64,000 nt of DNA from Janthinobacterium lividum. Lineage in GTDB: Bacteria; Pseudomonadota; Gammaproteobacteria; Burkholderiales; Burkholderiaceae_D. Below the pieces are notes generated by a model. The model was not told the origin of the DNA, searched no databases, and worked only from the letters and a program-made list of their open reading frames with translations. Below, in pieces: positions 47,580 to 55,200 of the stretch. The position numbers and the translations under genes were made by a program. The DNA lies in NCBI RefSeq assembly GCF_011601275.1, contig NZ_JAAOLY010000015.1:62001-126000 (forward strand), in the 5' to 3' direction. Positions within the stretch are counted from its first letter, which is position 1; each line of letters opens with the position of its first letter.

Positions 47580-49634
47580 TTAAGCGCCCTTGGCGGGCAG
47601 GTTGCGGAAGAACTCCACCACTTCGGCGGTATCGCGCGTGCGCTTGAACGGCGGCAGGCTTTGCCAGATGCGCTTGCCGTAGGGCTTGGAAATGAGGCGG
47701 GGGTCGCAGATCATCAGTACGCCCCGGTCGCCTTCGTCGCGGATCAGGCGGCCCGCGCCCTGCTTCAGGTTGATGATGGCTTCCGGCAGCGAATGGTGCA
47801 TGAAACCGTTCTTGCCCTGCTTTTCCATCACTTCGATGCGTGCGGCCAGCACGGGATCGTCTGGCGGCGCGAACGGCAGCTTGTCGATGATGACGAGGGA
47901 CAAGGCATCGCCGCGCACGTCGACGCCTTCCCAGAAGCTCTGACTACCGATCAGCACGCCATTGCCGGCCGCGCGGAACTGGTCGAGCAATTCCGTGCGG
48001 CCCTTTTCCCCCTGCACGAACAGGGGAAAGTTCAGGCCGCGCTGCTTGAATTCGTCGGCCAGGCGCTCGGCCGCCCGCTTGACGGCGCGCAAGGTGGTGC
48101 ACAGGAAGAAGGTGCGCCCGCCCGCCGCTTCGATGATGGGCAAGGCGCAGTCGATGACCGCGTCCGTGTAACCCAGCGAGTTCGGTTGCGGCAGGTTTTG
48201 CGGCACGAACAGCAAGCCCTGCTGACCATAGTCGAACGGACTCGGCCATGTATGCGACGGCTCGCCCGTCAAGCCCATCTGTTCGGAAAAATGCTTGAAG
48301 TCATTTTTCACGGCCAGGGTGGCGGACGTGAAAATCCAGCTGCGCGGCGTGCCTTCGCGCTGGTTATTGAAGATCGGCGCGATTGACAATGGCGTTTTAT
48401 GCAACTGCAAGGAGCTGGAAAACGCTTCCACCCAGAACACGGCCTCTTCGCCGGCCGCCACTTTCGCCTTCGGATCGAACTTCCAGCCGCTCAGCTGCTG
48501 CGCCAGCTCGACGCCGCGCACCCGGCACTGTTCCAGCGTTTCCGCCCGTTCGGCCTGGGTTTCCAGCACGGCCACCATGCCGTCGAGCTCATCCTTGAGG
48601 GTGTCGAGCGCGGGGAAAAAGTCGCTCGACGGGGCGATCTGCGGCAAGGACAGGCGCACGATGTCCTGCGGGAACGTCAGACGCAGGTCGCGCGCCGCCT
48701 TTTCCACCACCGTGACCGTCTTGGCCCAGTCGATGCCGCGCGCATGCGCGAGGCCCTCGGCCAGCACGTCGCGGCACAGTTCCAGGATTTGCGAGGTCGA
48801 CACCGTGTTACCGAAGAACAAGGTCGCCGTATCGGGAAGCTGGTGCGCCTCATCGAAGATGATGGTATTGGCCGATGGCAGCAATTCGGCCACCCCGGTG
48901 TCCTTCAGGGCCACGTCGGCAAAGAACAAGTGATGGTTGACCACCACCACGTCGGCCTGCTGGGCTTCCTTGCGGGCCTTCATCACAAAGCAATCCTGGT
49001 AATACTGGCATTCGGCGCCCATGCAGGTGTCGCGTGTGGATGTCACCAGATTCCAGATCATGGCGTTTTCCGGCACCTTGGCCAGCTCCGCCTTGTCGCC
49101 CGAGCTGGTCATCTTGATGAAGCGCGAGATTTCCCGCAAATGCCCCACGTCGTCGCGCGAGGTCATGCGGCCATTCTGCAAGGTGCGTTCCAAGTGGTAA
49201 TGGCAGACGTAGTTCGAACGGCCCTTGAGCAAGGCGACGGAAACGGGCGCCTGCAGCGCGGCGCGCACGGTGGGGATATCGCGCAGGAACAATTGATCCT
49301 GCAAGTTCTTCGTGCCGGTGGAAACAATGGTCTTGCCGCCCCACATCAGGGCCGGCACCAGGTAGGCGAAGGTCTTGCCCGTGCCCGTGCCCGCCTCGGC
49401 GATCAGGGTCGTCTGGCTGTCGATGGCGCTGGCGATGGCTTTCGCCATTTCCGTTTGCGAACGGCGCGGCTTGTAGCTGCCCACGGCCGGACCGAGCGGG
49501 CCGCCGGCGCCAAACAGGCGCTCAATGTCGGCATCGTGCTTGCCAGGCGCCGCCTGCGGTTCGGCTGGCAGACTGGCTTGCAGATCGGCCGGCTGGCCAT
49601 CTGGGTTTACTGGCAATGAATTGTGATCGGTCAA
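47580..49634 (-). CDS. DinG/YoaA-family ATP-dependent DNA helicase with iron-sulfur cluster
   Basis: 684 residues, an XPD-like superfamily 2 helicase. Walker A is AEAGTGTGKTFAYLVPALM (about residues 79-97). Four cysteines of the [4Fe-4S] cluster lie in YVCHYHL, TCMGAEC and YYQDC. The DEAH box is FDEAHQLPD, and late motifs are SQSFWEGVDVRGDALS, IIDKLPFAPPDDPV and QGAGRLIRDEGDRG. The family unwinds 5'-3' and helps at collisions and repair; YoaA versus DinG cannot be settled by eye. Confidence 0.93.
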   Translation of the reverse strand: MTDHNSLPVNPDGQPADLQASLPAEPQAAPGKHDADIERLFGAGGPLGPAVGSYKPRRSQTEMAKAIASAIDSQTTLIAEAGTGTGKTFAYLVPALMWGGKTIVSTGTKNLQDQLFLRDIPTVRAALQAPVSVALLKGRSNYVCHYHLERTLQNGRMTSRDDVGHLREISRFIKMTSSGDKAELAKVPENAMIWNLVTSTRDTCMGAECQYYQDCFVMKARKEAQQADVVVVNHHLFFADVALKDTGVAELLPSANTIIFDEAHQLPDTATLFFGNTVSTSQILELCRDVLAEGLAHARGIDWAKTVTVVEKAARDLRLTFPQDIVRLSLPQIAPSSDFFPALDTLKDELDGMVAVLETQAERAETLEQCRVRGVELAQQLSGWKFDPKAKVAAGEEAVFWVEAFSSSLQLHKTPLSIAPIFNNQREGTPRSWIFTSATLAVKNDFKHFSEQMGLTGEPSHTWPSPFDYGQQGLLFVPQNLPQPNSLGYTDAVIDCALPIIEAAGGRTFFLCTTLRAVKRAAERLADEFKQRGLNFPLFVQGEKGRTELLDQFRAAGNGVLIGSQSFWEGVDVRGDALSLVIIDKLPFAPPDDPVLAARIEVMEKQGKNGFMHHSLPEAIINLKQGAGRLIRDEGDRGVLMICDPRLISKPYGKRIWQSLPPFKRTRDTAEVVEFFRNLPAKGA

Positions 49635-49677
49635 AATATACTTAGGTGAAGGCTGGACTGGACGCTACTGGCGCCCC

Positions 49678-49878
49678 TCAGGCGGGAACGTCGGGCACCA
49701 ACTGCATTTTCAGCAAGGTGATGTGATCCTTCAATTGCAATTTGCGCTTTTTCAGGCGGCGCAGCTGCAGCTCGTCATGGTGGCCATCGAGTATCAGCAA
49801 CTCGATGACGGCATCGAGGTCGCGGTGTTCCACGTTGAGTTCAATCAGGCGCCGCTCTATTTGCTGTACATCGCTCAT
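49678..49878 (-). CDS. DUF465 (YdcH-like) small protein
   Basis: A 66-residue, wholly helical, charged protein: IERRLIELNVEHRDLDAVIE, then HHDELQLRRLKKRKLQLKDH. The H-x-x-L-D and L-K-K-x-K-L-x-L-K-D pattern is the DUF465 signature. Function is unknown; it may form a coiled coil. The start at 49878 gives the natural MSDVQQIE N-terminus. It lies between the lipoprotein and helicase genes. Confidence 0.88.
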   Translation of the reverse strand: MSDVQQIERRLIELNVEHRDLDAVIELLILDGHHDELQLRRLKKRKLQLKDHITLLKMQLVPDVPA

Positions 49879-50015
49879 GTGTTGCGTTCCAGGCAGTGTT
49901 GGTAACAGTGTTGGGAAACCGGCGCGCGCAGCGTACGCAGGCAGCCATGGTGCGTAGTTTAACCTGCCGCGCGTCTTAGGGCACGCCATTTCCGGCGTGC
50001 CCCTGCGCGGCAGTG

Positions 50016-50744
50016 TTATTTGGCCGGCGGCACAGGCACGGCAGCGGCCGGCGTGCCGGCAGCGGCGGCCGCCGCCTTGGCAGCCTTGGCCTGCGCTTCG
50101 GCCTGGCGCTCGGCCAGGCGTTGCGCCACCCGTTTCTGGCGCGCCACGGCGTCAGCCTGTTTTTTCGCATATTGCGCTTCGCGGGCCGCGCGGCGCGGCG
50201 CTTCGGCGGCATCGTCTGCGGCCTGTTTCGCCACCTTCGCCGCTTGCTCGGCCTCGCGCTCGGCAAGGCTCTTGCCTTGCGCCTTGAGCGGCGCCGGCTC
50301 GGGCGTGACCACTTTCACGGGCTTGGGCACGGCCGCGGCCCGCTGCTCGGCGTCGAGACGCGCACTTTCCTGCGTCCTGGCCAGGTCGATATCACGCAGG
50401 CGCACGGACTCGGCCCGCTTGAAGTAATTCGCTTCCGCGTCGACGGCGCGCAGGCGCACGAGGATCAGGCGGCGCTTTTCCTTGGCCTTGTCGAGGCAGT
50501 TATTCACGAAAAACTTGTCGTAGCACTCGAGTTCGCGCGCGGCAAACTCGTTTTCCGCCGCCTCGCGCTCGCTGGCCGACTGCTTCAGCTTGGCGTCCGC
50601 TTCTTCCACGGACAGGGTGGCGGGCACCTGCGGCGCGCCGACCTCATCCAATGCCGCCGCACCCTGGTGCGCGCAGGCGGACAACGCCAGGACCAGGCCC
50701 AGCGCCGCACCCAGCTTGTATAGTGTATTTGCCATCATGTCCAT
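50016..50744 (-). CDS. Ala/Lys-rich coiled-coil lipoprotein of unknown function
   Basis: About 242 residues; ATGs at 50744, 50738 and 50735 are all possible. The signal peptide ends ALSAC with the lipid Cys about 20 residues in. The mature N-terminus has SVEEADAKLKQSASEREAAE, then ECYDKFFVNNCLDKAKEKRR with two Cys that may pair. The C-terminal half is a long Ala/Lys/Gln/Glu helix (AEREAEQAAKVAKQAADDAA) predicted as coiled coil, ending Pro-rich. The cysteine-bearing segment resembles domains noted in other betaproteobacterial lipoproteins, but the family is not recognised. It starts next to the zapE stop. Confidence 0.75.
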   Translation of the reverse strand: MDMMANTLYKLGAALGLVLALSACAHQGAAALDEVGAPQVPATLSVEEADAKLKQSASEREAAENEFAARELECYDKFFVNNCLDKAKEKRRLILVRLRAVDAEANYFKRAESVRLRDIDLARTQESARLDAEQRAAAVPKPVKVVTPEPAPLKAQGKSLAEREAEQAAKVAKQAADDAAEAPRRAAREAQYAKKQADAVARQKRVAQRLAERQAEAQAKAAKAAAAAAGTPAAAVPVPPAK

Positions 50745-50755
50745 TATCCCTAGCC

Positions 50756-51853
50756 TCAAACGATCGCGTCGGCCGCGCCGCGCTGTTCTTTTTCCATGTA
50801 TTCGCGCGATTGCATCTCGATGATACGCGAAACGGTGCGGTGAAACTCGTTGGCCAGCATGCCGTTCGTGTACAGCTCGTCAGGCGGCACTTCGGCCGAC
50901 ATGATCAGCTTGACCTTCTGGTCGTAAAACACGTCGATCAGCCACGTGAAGCGGCGCGCCTCGGACGACTGCGCCGCCGACATGGCCGGTATGCCGGACA
51001 ATATCACCGTATGGAAGCGGCTGGCGATTTCCAGGTAATCGTTTTGCGAGCGGGGGCCGCCGCACAGGGTGGCGAAATCGAACCAGATGATGCCGCCGGC
51101 GCGGCGCAGGCAATGGATTTCGCGGCTCTCGATGCGGATGCGCGCGTCTTCGTCGGCCGTCTCGGCGATGCGCGTGTAGGCGTCGCGCAAGGCCTTGTCA
51201 GTCTCCGCGCCCAGCGGCGTGTAGTAGCTTTCCACCTGCTCCAGCGCGCGGCCTCGGTAATCGACGCCGGCGTCGACGTTCATCACGTCGAGCTTGTCCT
51301 TGAGCAGGGCAATGGTCGGCAGCATGCGGTCGCGGTGCAGGCCGTCCGGATACAGCAGGTCCGGATCGTAATTCGACGTCATGATGAAGGACACGCCATT
51401 GGCGAACAGGGCCGACAGCAGGTTGTACAGGATCATCGCATCGGCGATGTCGGAGACGTGGAATTCATCGAAACAGATGAGGCGGTATTTCTTGGCGATG
51501 CGCTTGGCCACCTCGTCGAGCGGGTCGGCCACGCCTTTCAATTCATCGAGTTGCTGGTGCACGCCGCGCATGAATTCGTGGAAGTGCAATCGCGTCTTGC
51601 GCACCAGGGGCACGACCGAGTAAAAACTGTCCATCAGGAACGATTTGCCGCGCCCCACCCCACCCCACATGTACACGCCTTTCGGCACGGCAGGACGGTT
51701 CAGCAGGCGCTTGAAGGTGCTCGAGCGCTGGCCCTTGTAGGCCACCCACTCGTCATAGCACAGCTGCAGGCGGTCGACCGCGCGCCGTTGGGCGGCATCG
51801 GCCTTGAAATCACGCTTCTGCAGCGCGTGCTGGTAAAACTCTTCTACGTTCAT
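50756..51853 (-). CDS. zapE: cell-division-associated AFG1-like ATPase ZapE
   Basis: 365 residues from the ATG at 51853. The P-loop is MWGGVGRGKSFLMDSFY and Walker B RLICFDEFHVSDIADAMIL, typical of the AFG1/LACE1 family. NYDPDLLYPDGLHRDRMLP is another family hallmark. ZapE is linked to Z-ring stability under stress in E. coli. It follows lpd on the same strand after a hairpin. Confidence 0.94.
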   Translation of the reverse strand: MNVEEFYQHALQKRDFKADAAQRRAVDRLQLCYDEWVAYKGQRSSTFKRLLNRPAVPKGVYMWGGVGRGKSFLMDSFYSVVPLVRKTRLHFHEFMRGVHQQLDELKGVADPLDEVAKRIAKKYRLICFDEFHVSDIADAMILYNLLSALFANGVSFIMTSNYDPDLLYPDGLHRDRMLPTIALLKDKLDVMNVDAGVDYRGRALEQVESYYTPLGAETDKALRDAYTRIAETADEDARIRIESREIHCLRRAGGIIWFDFATLCGGPRSQNDYLEIASRFHTVILSGIPAMSAAQSSEARRFTWLIDVFYDQKVKLIMSAEVPPDELYTNGMLANEFHRTVSRIIEMQSREYMEKEQRGAADAIV

Positions 51854-51874
51854 GGGATTCGCTTTAACGCACAA

Positions 51875-51905
51875 GGGCGCCGGCGGAAAAAATCCGCGAG
51901 CGCCC
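51875..51905 (-). terminator. nested hairpin between lpd and zapE
   Basis: Outer stem GGGCGC/GCGCCC (51875-51880, 51900-51905) encloses inner stem GCGGA/TCCGC with an A-rich loop, 18 bp past the lpd stop. No T-run follows, so its strength is uncertain. Confidence 0.5.
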
Positions 51906-51923
51906 CTGCAGGACTAACTACAA

Positions 51924-53354
51924 TTAAAAGTTCAACGTGCGCTTGTCAATCGCCAGTGCCGCTTCCTTGGTCGCTTCCGACAGGGACGGATGGGCGTGGC
52001 AGATGCGCGCGATGTCTTCGGCCGATGCCTTGAATTCCATCGCAACGACAGCTTCGGAAATCAGTTCGGACGCCATCGGGCCGACGATGTGCACGCCGAG
52101 GATTTCATCGGTCGTCGCATCGGCCAGGAATTTCACCATACCCGAGGTGTCGCCCAGCGCGCGCGCACGGCCGTTGGCCATGAACGGGAAGGTGCCGGCC
52201 TTGTAGGCGATGCCTTCCGCCTTCAGGGTTTGCTCGGTCTTGCCGACCCACGCGATTTCCGGCGAGGTGTAGATCACCCAAGGAATCGTGTTGAAGTTGG
52301 TGTGGCCATGCTGGCCGGCGATACGCTCGGCCACGGCAACGCCTTCTTCTTCGGCCTTGTGCGCCAGCATCGGGCCGCGCACGACGTCGCCCACTGCCCA
52401 GACGTTCGGCAGGTTGGTCTTGCAGTCGCCATCGACGGCGATGAAGCCGCGTTCGTCCAGCTGCAGGCCGACTTTATCGGCGCCCAGGCCGTTCGTGTTC
52501 GGCGTGCGGCCGATCGAGATGATCAGCTTGTCGAACACGGCTTTTTGCGCTTCGCCCTTGGCGTCCACGAATTCCACGGTGACATCTTTCTTGCCTGGCG
52601 TGATCGCACCGATCTTGCAACCGAGGTTGATCTTCAAGCCTTGCTTGGTGAACAGCTTCGACGCTTCCTTGGCGATCTGCTCATCGACGGCGCCCAGGAA
52701 GACCGGCAGGCCTTCCAGCACGGTGACGTCGGAACCCAGGCGGCGCCATACGCTGCCCATTTCCAGGCCGATCACGCCGGCACCGATGACGCCCAGCTTG
52801 GCTGGTACGGCGTCGATGGCCAGTGCGCCCGTGTTTGACAGGATCAGTTTCTCGTCGAATGGTGCGCCCGGCAATTCGCGCGCGTTCGAACCCGTGGCGA
52901 TGACCACGTGCTTGGCCGTCAGGGTTTCGTTGGCTTCGCCCGTCACGCTGATGTCATACATGCCAGCGGCGGCGACAGCGAAAGCGGCGCGGCCGTGGAA
53001 GAAGGCGATCTTGTTCTTCTTGAACAGGTACAGGATGCCGTCGTTGTTTTGCTTGACGACGGTGTCTTTGCGCTTGAGCATCTGGCCCAGGTTCAGCTTC
53101 AGGCCGGCGACGTCGATGCCGTGCTCGGCGAAGCTGTGGCCCGCGTGTTCGAAGTGCTCGGACGATTGCAGCAGCGCTTTCGACGGAATGCAGCCGACGT
53201 TGGTGCAGGTACCGCCAGGAGCGGCGCCGCCCTTGGCGTTCGACCACTCGTCGACGCAAGCGACGGAAAAGCCCAGCTGCGCTGCGCGGATGGCGGCGAT
53301 GTAGCCGCCAGGGCCCGCACCGATGACAACTACGTCAAATTGTTTAGTACTCAT
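51924..53354 (-). CDS. lpd: dihydrolipoyl dehydrogenase (E3) of the 2-oxoglutarate complex
   Basis: A 476-residue FAD/NAD flavoprotein that reoxidises lipoamide on SucB. FAD site VIGAGPGGYIAAIRAAQLG (residues 11-29); redox disulfide GGTCTNVGCIPSKALL; NAD site GAGVIGLEMGSVWRRLG; catalytic His-Glu pair HAHPSLSEATKE. The start lies inside the 3' end of the PspC gene (11-nt overlap), suggesting coupling. It lies downstream of sucB with the PspC gene between. Confidence 0.96.
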   Translation of the reverse strand: MSTKQFDVVVIGAGPGGYIAAIRAAQLGFSVACVDEWSNAKGGAAPGGTCTNVGCIPSKALLQSSEHFEHAGHSFAEHGIDVAGLKLNLGQMLKRKDTVVKQNNDGILYLFKKNKIAFFHGRAAFAVAAAGMYDISVTGEANETLTAKHVVIATGSNARELPGAPFDEKLILSNTGALAIDAVPAKLGVIGAGVIGLEMGSVWRRLGSDVTVLEGLPVFLGAVDEQIAKEASKLFTKQGLKINLGCKIGAITPGKKDVTVEFVDAKGEAQKAVFDKLIISIGRTPNTNGLGADKVGLQLDERGFIAVDGDCKTNLPNVWAVGDVVRGPMLAHKAEEEGVAVAERIAGQHGHTNFNTIPWVIYTSPEIAWVGKTEQTLKAEGIAYKAGTFPFMANGRARALGDTSGMVKFLADATTDEILGVHIVGPMASELISEAVVAMEFKASAEDIARICHAHPSLSEATKEAALAIDKRTLNF

Positions 53355-53733
53355 GTTTTGTTATTCCAATCTCTTCGTCTGGTACGAAAATCCACAATAG
53401 AAGGTAAATCACCACGCCGAAGCCGAAGGTCAATGTAAACAGGACGAAGACGAGGCGCCAGATCCACGCTTCCATGCCGGAAGCGCGGCCCAGGCCGCCG
53501 CAGACGCCGCCAATCCAGCGGTCGTTGCGCGAACGGCGCAGGCGGTTGAATTCCTGCACCAGGTCGTTCGCCGGACCGGCAGCCGCATCGGCGCCGGCGC
53601 CGGACGTGCTGTCCGGCTTGTCCAGGTTGATATTGCTCAGGAGCTTGGCTTTCGCTTGCGCAAATTCCGCATCGCTCAGGGCGCCCGCCAGGTGCAACTC
53701 GTGCAGACGCTTGATTTCTTCAGAGATGTTCAT
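53344..53733 (-). CDS. PspC-domain protein with N-terminal SHOCT-like segment
   Basis: A 129-residue small membrane protein. ISEEIKRLHELHLAGALSDA (about residues 3-22) is a short SHOCT-like helical hairpin. A Ser/Gly/Ala linker follows, then the PspC domain: NDRWIGGVCGGLGRASGMEA, then IWRLVFVLFTLTFGFGVVIY as the membrane helix and LLLWIFVPDE at the end. PspC proteins sense or relay envelope stress. GAGG precedes the ATG. It is embedded between sucB and lpd and overlaps lpd by 11 nt, an unusual place for an envelope protein. Confidence 0.88.
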   Translation of the reverse strand: MNISEEIKRLHELHLAGALSDAEFAQAKAKLLSNINLDKPDSTSGAGADAAAGPANDLVQEFNRLRRSRNDRWIGGVCGGLGRASGMEAWIWRLVFVLFTLTFGFGVVIYLLLWIFVPDEEIGITKHEY

Positions 53734-53796
53734 AGGAATCCTCTTTCATTGAGATCAGCCAGCTGCGTCTTCTGGCAAGGGGTATCAGCTACATTG

Positions 53797-53816
53797 CCCC
53801 GGCGGCTACGCCGGGG
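53797..53816 (-). terminator. GC hairpin between sucB and the PspC gene
   Basis: A perfect 8-bp stem CCCCGGCG/CGCCGGGG with a GCTA loop, 11 bp past the sucB stop. No T-run follows; it could attenuate or stabilise the sucAB transcript end. Confidence 0.55.
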
Positions 53817-53827
53817 GACTACAGTGC

Positions 53828-55084
53828 TTACAGGTCCAGCAGCAGGCGTGCAGGATCTTCCAGCGCTTCTTTCATCGCCACCAGGCCCAGGACGGCTTCG
53901 CGGCCGTCGATGATGCGGTGGTCGTAGGACATGGCCAGGTAGTTCATCGGACGCACCACGATCTGGCCGTTTTCGACGACAGCGCGGTCTTTGGTCGCAT
54001 GCACGCCCAGGATGGCCGATTGTGGCGGGTTGATGATCGGGGTCGACAGCATGGAGCCGAAGGTGCCGCCGTTCGAGATCGAGAACGTGCCGCCCGTCAG
54101 GTCGTCCAAGGTCAGCTTGCCTTCCTTGGCTTTCGCGCCGAATTCACCGATTTTTTTCTCGATGTCGGCGATCGACAGCTGGTCCGCGTTGCGGATGATA
54201 GGCACGACCAGGCCGCGCGGCGAACCGACAGCGATGCCGATGTCGAAGTAGCCGTGGTAGACGATGTCGTTGCCGTCAACGGAAGCATTGATGATCGGGT
54301 ACTTTTTCAGGGCGGCGACGGCGGCCTTGACGAAGAAGGACATGAAGCCCAGCTTGACGCCGTGCTCTTTCTCGAACTTGTCCTTGTACTTGTTGCGCAG
54401 GTCGATGACCGGCTGCATGTTCACTTCATTGAACGTGGTCAGGATGGCGTTCGTCGATTGCGATTGCAGCAGGCGCTCGGCGATACGTGCGCGCAGGCGG
54501 CTCATCGGCACGCGCTCTTCAGGGCGGTCGCCCAGGTTGGCGGCCGACGGCGTGGCAACTTGCTGCAGCGCTGGCTTGGCAGCGGCTGGCGCCAGCGGCG
54601 CGACAGCTGGCTTGGCGGAAGCGGCCAGGGCGTCGCCCTTGGTCACGCGGCCGTCTTTGCCCGAACCGGCGACGTCGCCAGCGGACAGGCCTTTTTCGGA
54701 CAGGATCTTGGCAGCGGCAGGCATGGCGACATCGCCTTTGGTCGCAGCGGCTGGCGCCGAAGCGCTAGCGGTATCTTGCGCGGCGGCAGCCAGGGCTGGC
54801 GCAGGCACGGCCGACACTTCCATCGGGCTGACCTTGGCCGAGCCGTCGGTGTCGATGATGGCGATGACTTCGCCGGCGACGACGGTAGCGCCGTCAGCCT
54901 TGATGATCTGCACGATCACGCCAGCGGCAGGCGCCGGCAGTTCCAGCACCACTTTATCGGTTTCGATATCGATCATGTTTTCGTCGCGCGCGACTGGTTC
55001 GCCGACTTTCTTGTGCCATGCCAGCAGGGTCGCTTCTGCAACCGATTCCGACAACTGGGGAACTTTGACTTCGATTTGTGCCAT
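53828..55084 (-). CDS. sucB: dihydrolipoyl succinyltransferase (E2) of the 2-oxoglutarate complex
   Basis: 418 residues. The lipoyl domain carries the lipoylated Lys in [14 protein letters not shown] (about residue 43). An Ala/Pro linker leads to the E3-binding domain [20 protein letters not shown] and the catalytic chloramphenicol-acetyltransferase-like domain, ending [15 protein letters not shown] with active His and Asp. GGAG lies upstream of the ATG. A 116-nt gap with two GC hairpins follows sucA. Confidence 0.97.
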   Translation of the reverse strand: MAQIEVKVPQLSESVAEATLLAWHKKVGEPVARDENMIDIETDKVVLELPAPAAGVIVQIIKADGATVVAGEVIAIIDTDGSAKVSPMEVSAVPAPALAAAAQDTASASAPAAATKGDVAMPAAAKILSEKGLSAGDVAGSGKDGRVTKGDALAASAKPAVAPLAPAAAKPALQQVATPSAANLGDRPEERVPMSRLRARIAERLLQSQSTNAILTTFNEVNMQPVIDLRNKYKDKFEKEHGVKLGFMSFFVKAAVAALKKYPIINASVDGNDIVYHGYFDIGIAVGSPRGLVVPIIRNADQLSIADIEKKIGEFGAKAKEGKLTLDDLTGGTFSISNGGTFGSMLSTPIINPPQSAILGVHATKDRAVVENGQIVVRPMNYLAMSYDHRIIDGREAVLGLVAMKEALEDPARLLLDL

Positions 55085-55112
55085 GTAAAACTCCGTTTAT
55101 TTTGTTATTGCG

Positions 55113-55186
55113 GCGCCGCCCCTGCGTAGCAAGGGCGGCGCTCCGTCATGATGTATGCAAGCAGGCGCCAGGCAACGCATGGCGCC
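55113..55186 (-). repeat. two GC hairpins in the sucA-sucB gap
   Basis: GCGCCGCCC/GGGCGGCGC (55113-55121, 55133-55141) and GGCGCCA/TGGCGCC (55164-55170, 55180-55186) stand in tandem. They resemble REP-like or mRNA-stabilising elements inside an operon; no T-runs are present. Confidence 0.55.
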
Positions 55187-55200
55187 CCTTATCCTGCCAC

